From: Trichuris trichiura
Lineage: Eukaryota; Nematoda; Enoplea; Trichinellida; Trichuridae
Assembly: GCA_037903355.1 (NCBI GenBank)
Contig: JBAJFE010000050.1
Span: forward strand, 186,001-250,000
Length of the DNA: 64,000 nucleotides
Direction: 5' to 3'
The translations under genes were made by a program, and so were the position numbers. Numbering within the stretch: position 1 is the stretch's first letter; every line of letters starts with the position of its first letter. Positions 32,577 through 43,672 of this stretch are shown here, one piece after another. The notes under the pieces are model-generated. The model was not told the origin of the DNA and made no database searches. It saw nothing but the letters and a program-made list of their open reading frames with translations.

Positions 32577-35500
32577 ATGGTGAATGACGTGGCGGCGGCA
32601 GCAGCAGCAGCTAATGTGACCTCGCAATTGATGGACTTGCAAAATCTGGTAATTCAGGATGTCATCAAAGAGTTGTCCAAATGCTATTTGGGGAAAAATC
32701 ATACAACTTTGATTTGCGCGCTTGAACAGGAACCAACGATATCTCATTCAATGGAGACGTGCAACTATGCTAAGCAGATTGCTTTTCGTTTTATTGTTCC
32801 AATTATTCTCGCTGGCGGCCTGCTGGGAAACGTTCTAAGTCTGATAGTGTACAAGTGCAACTACCTGAAGAAGGCGGCAATGCTCACACTGCTCATGGCA
32901 CGTTCGTACGCGCACATTGGATTTATTCTTTGCCTTATAGTTGAGACTATACACGCGCTAGCCGAAGCTGAATCAACCGTTAAAATTCATCTATGGAGAA
33001 GCCGGCCGTACACACTTTTCTTGCTCAACTCATTCATGACGCTAGCATTGTGGTAAGCCTTTTCAAAAATCAAAATGCCTTGCCGATTTTCAAGCTACAA
33101 AAATTACTTCGAATGGGCGAGCACTTAGCAGCGTAAGGTTGATTTAAAGTGACGGAATGCAAGCAAACCTGAAAACAAACTATAAACCTTGCTACAGCTG
33201 CCAAAAATATCATTTTTTATCAAAGAAAGCGACGCTTTTTTTCAAAAAGGGAATACATTTTGTTGGTTGCAAAAACAACACGCGCGTCTACTCTTTAAGC
33301 GCAGTTTCCGCTAAGATATGCAAATAAATACGAAAGAATTTGCTTACCGGGAATTAAGAAAAGATAAAAGCTATTGCGACGAAGCTGTAGGCAAAGTTGT
33401 AAGCTCAAAGGCTGCTGTCCCAACTCTAAAACGAGCTTTGATAAAAAATTGGGATTGTGCTTGTAAGCAACTGTTTTCAGGTTCGATACTGTCATTACGG
33501 AAAGAGATTCGTTTTGTAGAAATTTTTAAAATATTCTTTTACGCATTGCGGCGTAGGCAGCGGCTTGCGGGGTTTGTTTTTTAAAATTTGCTATCCTTTT
33601 CGAACGACGCGCGATGAGCAAAAAAAAATTTACAGATCTTAGGCTCGTCACTGCCTTACGATGTTAGCATGCAGCTTAAAAGTCCTTAGGGCAGCATTTT
33701 AATGCCCTCCCTTTCTGCTTAACTTTTTGTACTAATAGAATTCCTTTCTCGCCGAATCAATGCAAAAGGAGGGCTATTGATTGGGATGAATTTAATCAAC
33801 CGTGCTTTATTGGGCTCCCGGTTTTTACGACGAAATCAAAGGCTATTTTGCCGAAAAGCAGCGCCGACTTGCTATTGGCGAATTTCCGCTGGAAGGGTTT
33901 TGATAGGAGCTTAATCGTTATGGATGAGGTCTTTATGTTCGTGCTTAAAGACGCCCAATGCACGTGCACTTTTATGTGCTTTCCATGCGCGGACAAATGA
34001 GACGAACGACCCTATTTTTAAATCTGCATAAACAGCCGTGGTTATTTGGCTTCAATCTTATCGTGCTGTTGACGAAAAATAAGGAATCCTGTCTCCCAGG
34101 CGCTTCACTGTCATACTGTATGTTTGCCGGCCATCTTTTCTCGCTTTTGCCTAAGTGTAAGTCTAAACATAAGTCTTAAATCTCGGCTTCGATTTACGTA
34201 AGGGCAAAAAGAGATGATTAGCATGCTTTCAAGTGAATAAACAACACGTTAAGGGTATGCTTTCCAGAAAGGAACCTGCATTTCGCAGATGGTGGGGCGC
34301 CTACGACCTAAAACAAAAAGTTCTGATTTTTCTCTGAGTTTTGATTGCTACAGCAACTTTAGTAATTTTTTCGTCTCTCCTTCGCGTAAATTACGCGCTC
34401 AGCTCAATTCTTGTTTTCGGCAAAGCTGTAGCGCCATTAAGGCCATTATTTAAATAGTTGTTGCCCTCAAGCGGTTCAGCTTCTCGTTTTCAACTGATGT
34501 ACGGATGCTTAAAGCTTTCCAATTTTTTCGTGTCCGTATTTTAACATTCCAGTGGCAACAGCTAAATGTAAACAACCTACATCAATTTCACTTATAAAAG
34601 CTTGCTCTAACACATCCGCGTCAAATTATCGCTGGTTAATTCCGCATTCGAAATGTAAAAAACATGAGCAGAATATTCCATTTCTTTTTTGAAGAAATAA
34701 TCTGTTTCTTTTAAATTTTTTTGATTTTACCAAAGTTCCTTAGGGAACCAGCGTCACCCTGTCTTCAGCGTCCGCGTTTCATTGCCTCCGTGACAAAAAG
34801 TAAGACTTAAATATCCCTTACGAAATCTTACGCGTATTTAATATTACTAGTAGTTGCTTATCTGTTGATTTATAGCCTGCAAGCCGGTCGGCGTTTAAAA
34901 TTGCAAAATTCAAATTAATGTAGACGATTGAACGCCTTATTTTGATCTTTGGAAAATTTTCAAACGAAAAACCAGCGGAAAGCTAATGAGCGGACGAGAT
35001 TAAATGAACTCTTTAACCGATTTGACCGAATGAAAATATGATTAAATGCAAAGACGGTTCGACGGAAACTCGATTTTTGTTGACCGAGCAAAGTTGCATA
35101 TTGCGTAGGATTAACTACCGCTACAGCAATAGCTCTCCAGAGAAAATGTTTATTGCAAAAGATGAAAAGAGAACTTTTGAAACTTGTCTGTTTTGCGCGC
35201 TCTTCCGTGCAGGACAAAACCGACTCGGACGGACGGCTTACCCGGAGGAATTATTAATTTAAACTTGCTTATCAAATTTCCTTTACTGGTACAAAAAAAT
35301 ACACTTTTGATACTGACGGAATGAGTGAAGCAGTTCAATTGGATCTGGCCTTCTTTGGGCATACTTCCCCAGGGTTATTATCACGCAAAATGATAGAACA
35401 AGTTCGTAGCTATGACCAAGTCCGTATCTGGATCTTGGACGAACTCCACGTAAAGGTGCAAGCCCATATTGGGCTTTCTGGTTTACAGTTTAGGTATAAG

Positions 35501-38500
35501 ACTGCGAAAAAACCAGGCTATAATAAAGTTGGAACACCATTTAAGGATAATAGAGCTAGTTCGAAGCATTTTTTTCCTTGATCCTTCCTCATGTAAATTT
35601 AATAGCTTGCTTACTGCAATTAATTTAAATATTGTTGTCTTCAAGTTGGACGACATTGGATTTGTTTGCCAGCTGTGTGAGAACATTAAAAAAGAAGCGT
35701 CATCAGCCTGTTACGTCATTTTGTGCCTGAAAATAATGGTGATGCACTTTCGCAGTCTCTTCGGAAATTCTTAGCAATAAGAGTTAGTGTAATGAAATAA
35801 AATCGATTAGGTAGCCTTTCCCTATTCCCGCCAGTTCCAATGCCTAAAGTTTGCGCATTTCTTGTGCTACCTTATAGCTTCGTCGTTTCCCGGCTGTTCT
35901 ACTACTGCGGAGTAAAGCATAGTTGGTTTTATACCTTCGCTATGAAGCTTTTTGTAAATCAAAGATGAGCTTTCACTTTCGATTCATTCTGGCGCACTAT
36001 GTGTTTCCCTCTTAATGCCCTGTTGCTGCTATTTCTCAGTTTTCATGGCCTCGTTCTTCAAACAGCACATTTCGCAAGGGGATAACTCATTTTTACCTAT
36101 TTTCTTTCTAATAGCTTCTACTCTGCTAATAACTGCTCGTCCATCCATTGATAGGTCATTTGTATCGTTAACTTACAACCAGCATTAAATGATGCTCCAT
36201 TGATTTTCTAGGAGTGTAGACTGCTTATTACGCTGCTTTTTCTTTATCAATACGCGTCGGATTAATTCTTCATGTTCATTTTATTGACGACCTATTTTTT
36301 GTTGGAATTACATTGCACAGTTGAGCGTAGTTCATTTTCGTATTGCTAGAGTAACCATTTTAAAGCAGAGCTGTCACACAAAGTTCGATTAATTAGAAAG
36401 CGTAACCAATGTTATGAGCGGGATGATGTACAAGAAAAACACTTACTCCATTTTTATTGTGCCTACATTTCAAATCAATATGCCATCGCTGATAGACGAT
36501 AAGAGCCATCGTGGGCGTCGAGAAAACTTTATTTGACTTAAGGCATTTCAAGGATGTCTTTCTTCGATAAAGTCTGCTTTAGTGACTTCCAAGGAACCAT
36601 ACTTTTTGATCCTTGTAAAACTGATCTTACAGTACTTCCTACGTTCGTCCATTGAACCCTTTTATTTTAGGCAGTACGTTTCACATGATTAAGGATTGAA
36701 AATATTTCACGCCAACTGTAATGCAGTTTATTACTTCTTAATTTTTTTGAAGCACTAATTGCAATGCCGACCTTTTTGTCAAATGTTTAACTTGAAACTG
36801 AGGAGTCGAGAAAAGTCATGTTAATGCAGACGAACCTGAAAATGAACTTTAAAAGTACAGTACTACTCGCGTCAAAAATTGAAACGTTTTCAAAAAATAC
36901 GTTCTGCTTTGATTGTTCTGCAATTTTATTGTTAAGCTTACCCAATTTTGCATGCACCGCCGCCTAAAACAGTTCAGATAAACTTGTTTTTACGCGACAA
37001 GTCTCACTTGACAAAAAAGGCGCTCACCGAGCTGAAAAATCGTTATGAAACTGCAGGATAGTTTTTAAGTAAATGCTTGCGTTGACTAATAAATAAATCA
37101 GAATGAATGGAAAACGTAGAGTTTGAAAAATCTTGTTGTTTAGGCCCCTTTAGAGAAATGCAGGTTCCTTTATGTTAGCCATGCAGCCATCATGCGTTGC
37201 TGTCAATGGAAAGCATGCCATTTATCCTACTTTGCCCTTACCTAAGCCTTAGCGAAAATGTGAATCTTATTTTAAGCTTTAAGATTAGAAAAATATAGAG
37301 CGCGGGACCGAAAACGCTACAGTAAGACCGTGGAGTGTGTAACGACAAAATTGTTCGAATTCCGTCTGCCTACTGGTTCAAAGGTGTCTTTTATGATAGA
37401 AAAATAAAGCAGTTTAGTCATCCATAATTTCTGATGCTTTTTTAAAAATTAGCTTTGCTGCTGCTCGCAGAATTGAGCGCTCATAGACATTATCATAAGT
37501 ACTCGCGCTGTTGCGTTCTATGTTTTCGCGGAAAGACGTTATATCATTTAAAATGGTGCGTTATAGCTACAGCATGCGATGACGTCGATAGTGGGCACAA
37601 TAATGAAAAAAGGGAAGGACATTACAAGTTCATTATTTTATCTTTTTCACCCTCATTTCTACCTTACATTTCACGCCATTTTTTATAACTTCAATATTTT
37701 ACTTTTATTTTATTAATTATTATTGTCACCGTCTTTATTTTGGACTTTTTCTCATAGCGACCTAACCGTCCTTAGAATGCAGGTTCGTTTCTAGCCTGCA
37801 TGCGGTTACTCTGTTCTGACGTTGCCGGCAAACATGGCAGCCATCCAGTTCGGCCTTTTTAAAATTATGCTAAACTACGTGACCTGCGTTTAGTCTTAAG
37901 CTTAACTACAGCTAGAAAAAAAACAATCTTCAAAATTCAAATTCTACAGTATGACAGTTGGGCGACTTTGTTTTATTTTCAGGTACTTTCATTAATTCAA
38001 AATTTTGCTTTCAAATTTTTGTTTTCCTACAGGTTGTATGGGGACAAGTTCTTAATGGAATGAATTTTTTTTGTTTAAACCTGCGTCCTCTTACTTATAA
38101 GCTGCAGTGTGTCTTCGACGTGGCATCATATGCAACGGCTTTACTGTTTGGCGCGAAAGAGGAGAAAATACGAGTCTACAGAGCTCCTTAGATAAAACTG
38201 TTTTAAGACTAGTGAGCTGGTCGCTATTGATACGGTCATACGTTACATATTCTTTAATCTTCAGCTTTCTACGTCAGAAGAAAACAGTTTTTGGTATTTT
38301 GCTCTGCGCCTGATGACTTTGCTCAAATCGTCTCGTCTTGAAGCGTCACGCGGAACGATCAAGTTTTAAAGGATAAATCTTAGCGCAGCAGAGTTTAACT
38401 TGCTTAGTTATGCTGTTTTAATTAACCAACATTTCTGGTTCCATAGTCGGTACAATTAAGCTTGGCAGCTCGACCTCGGACAATCGATTTTCTTCATTGT

Positions 38501-39395
38501 AATGCAAGAAAATATATCATTACTTCTTTGCTATAAATTTTACAACGTTTGAGTCAACTAGAAAAGCTCCAATAATATGTCATGTATATATATATTCAGC
38601 AATGATTAAAAATACATGATAAATAAGCTATGAAAATGACTACTTGAATAAGACGATGTCTAAGAGTGGAGGCATTGATTTGTCACGGAGTAGTTTGTGC
38701 TTTTTTCTTCCAGGATAACAGTGGCCATTACAGCTGAGACCTACTTGTGCTTCAGCAAACCGTATAGATTTAATCGTTTCTCAAAGAAGCAGCGCGATTA
38801 TAAAATAATCATCAGCTGCTCGATTTTCTCCTGCCTTTTGCACATCGGGTTGCCAATAATGTTAGAAGTGGAAGAGGAGAATTGCATGAACGTCGTCGGC
38901 TGCACCAATACGTCCATTCCTGATTTCAGACTGGTCATTAGGGGTGGCGTATTTTACCAAGTCTATGAGCGGGTGCACTTTTGGATTCAAGCTGCAACGG
39001 TCATTGTCATTCCAATCGCTGCGTTGATTGTTCTATCCGGAATGATAACTGTCAACTTGCACAGACATCCGATGAGAACGCGATTCAGCCGCCAACGCCA
39101 GTGTATGCTCAGAATTGTGATTGCCACAGCATTCTCCTATTGGGTGCTCGAAACGCCCAGCCTTTGCGTGCTTGTCTCCGTAGCCATTCACGGTTCCCAA
39201 ATAGAGAAGAATGCTCCACTTTGTCTTACCAACGTTATCACCAACGTGTTGAACATTTTCAACGTAGTCGCTTCGTTTCTAGTCACCTTCACGTTCAATA
39301 GTACTTTTCGTTCTCTGCTTCTTACGCAGCTCAAATGTTTGAAGAAGCCAAGAACAATGGAGCATAGTTTGAATCTGCTTAAGCCTCGTTGTTAA
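32577..39395 (+). CDS. rhodopsin-like G protein-coupled receptor, peptide-receptor type
   Basis: Two exons, 32577-33052 and 38714-39395, joined through W (TG|GTAAGC to CAG|G ATA) give 385 residues. The N terminus has NVT and NHT sequons. Transmembrane segments: TM1 FIVPIILAGGLLGNVLSLIV with the conserved GN; TM2 around LTLLMARSYAHIGFILCLIV; TM3 LFLLNSFMTLALWITVAITA; TM4 IIISCSIFSCLLHIGLPIML; TM5 FWIQAATVIVIPIAALIVLS; TM6 RIVIATAFSYWVLETPSLCV; TM7 TNVITNVLNIFNVVASFLVT. The TM3 end reads AETYLCFSKP in place of E/DRY, and TM7 lacks NPxxY. This resembles invertebrate neuropeptide (FMRFamide-like) receptors, but the ligand cannot be read from the sequence. The 5.66-kb intron is about 100 times longer than typical neighbours. 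TAA overlaps an AATAAA signal at 39394. Confidence 0.85.
34106..34288 (-). repeat. dispersed repeat, family R1, reverse orientation
   Basis: Begins CACTGTCATACTGTA with TGCCGGCCATC and ends GAAAGGAACCTGCATTTC. The centre has TTGCCTAAGTGTAAG and TTTACGTAAGGGCAA. Confidence 0.65.
37156..37330 (+). repeat. dispersed repeat, family R1
   Basis: Begins AAATGCAGGTTCCTTTATGT and includes TGCCCTTACCTAAGCCTTAG. Ends near CTACAGTAAG. Confidence 0.6.
37776..37960 (+). repeat. dispersed repeat, family R1
   Basis: Begins AATGCAGGTTCGTTTCTAG and ends ACAGTATGACAGTTG. Includes TTGCCGGCAAACATGGCAGC. Confidence 0.65.
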
Positions 39396-39578
39396 TAAAA
39401 TGCACCATTTGGCACACATCCAAAAGAAATAGCGCCATAAGCTAATCGCTAGGTCAATTTGCATTCAAAAATCTTTGCTACGGACCGACAAGTTAACTTG
39501 GAAATTAATTTTAAATTTCAAATTGCTGAATTAAAATTCAAAAACTAACAAACATTGCAAGTAGGCGCGTCTTTTGCT

Positions 39579-42430
39579 TTAGTATAAAAATATGTTCCAA
39601 ATAATTGCGGTGCATACGCTGGCGACGTATAGCGATGTGCCGAACCATAGAATCAGCGGATCGCTAAGGCGGTGATCAGAACTTTTCAGCACAATTAGTC
39701 CAGTTGTCAGCCCGGCAACGGAACCAGCCAAATGCGCCACGTAAGAAGTACAACATTCTGACTTGTCCGCTTTGTCCAAGTAGCTCGAAATGGCAAGAAA
39801 CGTGTCGACCAGCGTTATCACAGCTATGGATAGAATGCGTACGGCGCGAAACGGAATGCGAGAAAAATTCTAAACCAATAAAAACGATATGAGGTTTAAA
39901 AAACTGAATCGCTGCCTCACCAGGAGCACATGAGCTACATGGGCTGCCATCAAGGCATATACACCACCAGAAGCGCCTACCAAGTACGCGTCCCTGCTGA
40001 AGATGCTCGTAGCTAGCGATCCTGCAAAAGTTTATTGAAATGAAGCGCAAACTTTGCCAAGTATGCTTAAGTAGAATTATTTAAATGAAATAAACAGGCG
40101 AATGCGCTTATGATGACCAACCGGACGAACATGCGTGCTCTGACTGTTTAGTAAACAAAGTTTTTAATTATGGACGTGCAAATTATGATCAGACTGAAGG
40201 CATCGTTTCGAATGATGACAAATACAAACGCTGCTTCCCGTTGGGGTAGCTGTACTTTTGTAAAAATAAGACTGACAAGCAGGATGAGTATGAAGCGCCG
40301 CAAGTTTGCAGCTGATATGAAACTCACTATATTTTAGGCTCTCAAGTGCATAAGTAATAAAGCAAGCATTTTGTTCAACATCACTTTTGAAAAGCGTTTT
40401 TACGCTGACAACCTAATCATCACTTTATTCGTTTAAAAAACGAGCGGAACAAGAAGAGCATACACTTTTAGTATTATTGCTTTGTCCGTCGCTACAAAAG
40501 TCTTTTTTACAGCCTTGCTAATCACCTCTGCTAAATGCAATGATTTGACGCCAGTTATGTACCTGAATTCATTAAACAACTTTTAAAAATTACTGTAGTA
40601 ATATATTAGCTTAAAAAACAAGCGAAGCAAGAAGCGCACGCACTTTTAGTTTTATTGTTTCGTCCGTCGCTGCAAAGATGTTTTTACAGCCCTGCTAGTC
40701 ACCTCTACTAAATGCAATGATTTGACGTCAGTTCTGTACCTGAACATTACTACAGTAATTTTAACCAGTTTTTAAAAGTTGTTTAATGAATTCAGGTACA
40801 TGACTGGCGTCAAATCATTACATCTAGTAGAGGTGACTAGCAGGGCTGTAAAAAAATCTTTGCAGCGACAATTCATTAAACGTTCAATTCATTAAACAAC
40901 TTTTAAAAAATACTGTAGTAATGTTTTAAAAATTGTTCAATGAATTCAGGTGCATGACTGGCGTCAAATCATTGCATTTAGCAGAAGCGACTAGCAGGGC
41001 TGTAAAAAAAATTTTTGCAGCGACGGACGAAGCAATAAAACTAAAAGTGCATGCGCTTCTTGCTCCGCTTGTATTTTAAGCTAATAAAGTGATCATTAGG
41101 TTGTCAACGTAAAAGCGCTCTTCAAAAGTGATGCCGAGCAAAATGTTTGCTTGATTAGTTACGCGTCTGTGTGCCTAAAATATAGTGAGTTTTATAACAG
41201 CTGCAAATTTGCGGCGATGTACCTGAATTCATTAAACAACTTTTAAAAATTACTACTGTAATTTTTAAAAGTTGTTCAATGAATTCAGGTAAACGCAACA
41301 GGATACTGTAGGTAAATTGATTTTATTGGCTGCAGCTCAGCCTAGTTATCATCAGATAAATTTTCCGATTCTTAAAATTCAGTTTACGACGAATCAATAA
41401 TGTTTTCGTCAAAGGGCAGCCCGGCGCACGTCGCGAAAATTAGAAATCATCCCCGAAGACTTGTTTTAACGAAATGCTCAGGGAATTTACAAAAAAAACT
41501 TATTGCGCTGAGCTAACACGATACGAGCAAATACTGAGCAGTCAATGACCGCAATCTTTTTTATGGGGTTTCGTACAATCATCGTAAATAGAATCAGCTT
41601 TCCTGTGGAACGTTACGTTTGTCAGACTGGGCAATAGGCTGATTTGAATTAAAATTGAATCTGAAAAATAGCTCACCCAATTACCTGCAAGCACTCCTGC
41701 TACATAGACTGCTGCGGTTCCTTTGCTTCCATGCATCAACTCAAGCGGGACACCAGTGAGCGTCTGTATGGTCAAATTGCACAACAAATGCGGCCACCTA
41801 AAGACCAAACGGAATTAGACCCTGCGAGGAAGTCGATGACGAAGATTTAGAAAGCTTTTATAAAATTAACATTACGGAATCACTGTCTATTGCCACTAAG
41901 CGGTGGGACCAGTTGACAACCGCAATTTTGACCGTTTAGACCTGCTTGGTTTGCCGAAAACCATACCAAAGCCTAAGCCTAAGGCTAATCTCAATTTTAA
42001 GCTTTACCTTTGAAAGAACTTTCCGACAGTCACTATGATAACTTTAAAAGAAAGTAGAAACTGATAAACTTACCCGGCGTGAATGAGAATATAAAAAATG
42101 AACCTCCAAATTTGAACCCTCTTATCAGGGCGGTAAATAAACAAAGAGTCCAGCGGTAGCTTGGACGCCTGCTGAGAATCAGTCAGCACCGTGTTGTAAT
42201 AGACGTAGGAAAGAAGCTGAAATGTTGAACATTTAAGCATAGCAACAAAGCAAACATATATTTGAACACACCTCCGTAAGGGTAACTAAAGGAATGAAAA
42301 CCGGAGGCGACAAGGCAATCTCTCTACTTTTTAAATTGTTCAATGTTTGAAATCGTCTCCGTCGGCTAACGTTGTTCGGTACTTTCCATTTCCCAACTGA
42401 GATTTCGCCATTAGTCGCCGCGCTGACCAT
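39579..42430 (-). CDS. rhomboid-family intramembrane serine protease
   Basis: Rhomboids cut single-pass membrane proteins inside the bilayer; RHBDL/ROM-1 types release EGF-like ligands. Exons: 42430-42272, 42216-42074, 41797-41695, 40021-39921 and 39869-39579. The N-terminal exon ends [13 protein letters not shown] (first membrane segment). Then come [34 protein letters not shown] with YILIHAG, the conserved WR and HAG motifs, and [20 protein letters not shown] with YVAGVLAG. The catalytic serine is in [20 protein letters not shown] and the catalytic histidine in [20 protein letters not shown], so both dyad residues are present. The order with an extra N-terminal segment and the RPD/WRF motifs fits secretase-type rhomboids. 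The 1.67-kb intron 3 holds a palindrome cluster. A dispersed-repeat fragment with GCCTAAGCCTAAGG lies in intron 2. Complete and apparently functional. Confidence 0.92.
40295..41225. repeat. large imperfect palindrome with internal repeats in rhomboid intron 3
   Basis: A unit containing TTTGTCCGTCGCTACAAAAG, ACAGCC(T/C)TGCTA, CACCTCT and AATGCAATGATTTGACG occurs forward at about 40470-40560 and 40645-40735, and inverted at about 40800-40870 and 40955-41035. The outer arms match too: ACTCACTATATTTTAGGC at about 40322 against GCCTAAAATATAGTGAGT at about 41175. The internal joints are copies of CCTGAATTCATTAAACAACT. Confidence 0.88.
41219..41291. repeat. short palindrome, about 34-bp arms
   Basis: GTACCTGAATTCATTAAACA on the left is mirrored by TTGTTCAATGAATTCAGGTA on the right, with AACTTTTAAAAATTAC and GTAATTTTTAAAAGTT inside. 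Half copies sit at about 40559-40605, 40770-40800 and 40885-40950. Confidence 0.92.
41950..42035. repeat. dispersed R1-type fragment with telomere-like hexamers
   Basis: ACCAAAGCCTAAGCCTAAGG then CTAATCTCAATTTTAAGCTT. Two and a half GCCTAA units. Lies in rhomboid intron 2. Confidence 0.5.
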
Positions 42431-42606
42431 TACTGCTCCTTTGTGCAGCAGAGTTTATAAAACTGAAAAGCGAACTTTCAAACTTGTACTTTCCTAATTT
42501 TTTTTCTCCCTCCGCGTGCGAGCAATGCAGACCATTCGCCATTTACTAATTGCTTTTTGATTACATTATCTGACATTAGGGAAATAATATTCCAATTTTT
42601 TTCGGT

Positions 42607-42997
42607 TTGTCAGCCCAAAAAAGCTCTGTCGCTTGTCTTGATAAAAGAAAATGCATTAACAAGTCTTACAACAATTGTATATTCGTTTTTTCGCATTTAT
42701 TCTATGATTGCCTTAATGATAATCAAGTTGGTTCATTTGAATGCGCTACACAAAGTTGGCACTGTGCCAAGATTTCAAAAAGCTTTTCTTCGAATGAGCG
42801 TCTTCCAGCTGGAGCGACGCCGACAGCGATTGGCCAAGCGAGTGGATCAATTAAATTTGAATAATAGCGTCGGTTGCATCCATGCGAAAGCGGTTAGTTG
42901 GAAGGGCAAAATTCGACGAACTCGATGCTTATTTTATCAGCGCGGTAGTGTGACTCAACGCAAAAGACCGTGCAAACAAGAATGTGCTTGCGTATAG
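42607..42997 (+). CDS. hypothetical small Cys-rich or basic product, doubtful
   Basis: Two overlapping frames are open here. One has spaced cysteines (SVACLDKRKCINKSYNNC, YDCLNDNQVGSFECATQSWH, CAKISKSF). The other ends basic and Cys-bearing (VSWKGKIRRTRCLFYQRGSV to PCKQECACV). Neither has a clear start or splice sites. I do not recognise a family. Either frame could be part of a small secreted protein or chance. Confidence 0.2.
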
Positions 42998-43267
42998 TCT
43001 TTTACGATTCTATTTTTGTTGACAAAAGGCGAACGGACGGCTTTGCTTCAGCTTAGGAGCCTTAAGCTCTACAAGTTGAAAATATGCAAACGGAAATTAA
43101 GGCTATCCTGGCTTAGAAGACATTTGTTGGCAAGGCGGATGACTCAACGGACAGGCATCCAAAAAGGTAATATGCAAATATTATCGTAAAATATTTGATT
43201 GCATCAAAAGCCCTGCGTCCAAAGATAATTCAAAAAGCTCAAATGGCAACTTACCTATCCTACCTGC

Positions 43268-43672
43268 TTGCGAATCGATGGTTGGAGGGCAGTGCAATAT
43301 AGCTTACCTTCTGCTAACTGGATGGTAATTTATGGAGAAGGATACAAAAGCGGTTATGACCTCGTCCCGCTGAGAGCAGAATGGCAGGTGATTGGCGAGA
43401 GAATTTCTTCCGGTGACCCGACCATCATGACCATAAAAGGCATGTTGCAAGCATTCATTGGAACAATGGATCACCAAGGAAACGACAACGGTGCAACGAG
43501 ATGGGCCACCTGGACAGGTGTCGAAACGGTTGAGCGGTCAGACGTTGCGAGCCATAAATTGGCTGCCATGATGCATCGTAGTCAAACAGTGCAGGCGAAA
43601 GAAAAAGTGGCAGCCCTTCCTGATCAACGTGGGCAGTCGTCTCAAGGAATTGTTCACAATACCACCCGATGA
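43268..43672 (+). CDS. hypothetical open frame, 134 codons
   Basis: Unusually long for this AT-rich background and compositionally protein-like: DGWRAVQYSLPSANWMVIYG, EGYKSGYDLVPLRAEWQVIG, ERISSGDPTIMTIKGMLQAF and RWATWTGVETVERSDVASHK. It lacks an ATG at the first position; internal ATGs occur further in. I cannot assign a family. It could be an exon of an unplaced gene or a remnant of a mobile element. Confidence 0.28.
   Translation: MRIDGWRAVQYSLPSANWMVIYGEGYKSGYDLVPLRAEWQVIGERISSGDPTIMTIKGMLQAFIGTMDHQGNDNGATRWATWTGVETVERSDVASHKLAAMMHRSQTVQAKEKVAALPDQRGQSSQGIVHNTTR

Larger units (their letters stand above)
33053..38713 (+). other. long GPCR intron carrying dispersed repeats
   Basis: No coding sequence is evident. 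It contains three copies of the R1 repeat (34106-34288, 37156-37330 and 37776-37960), the densest cluster in the window. The remainder is AT-rich unique-looking DNA. Confidence 0.7.
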
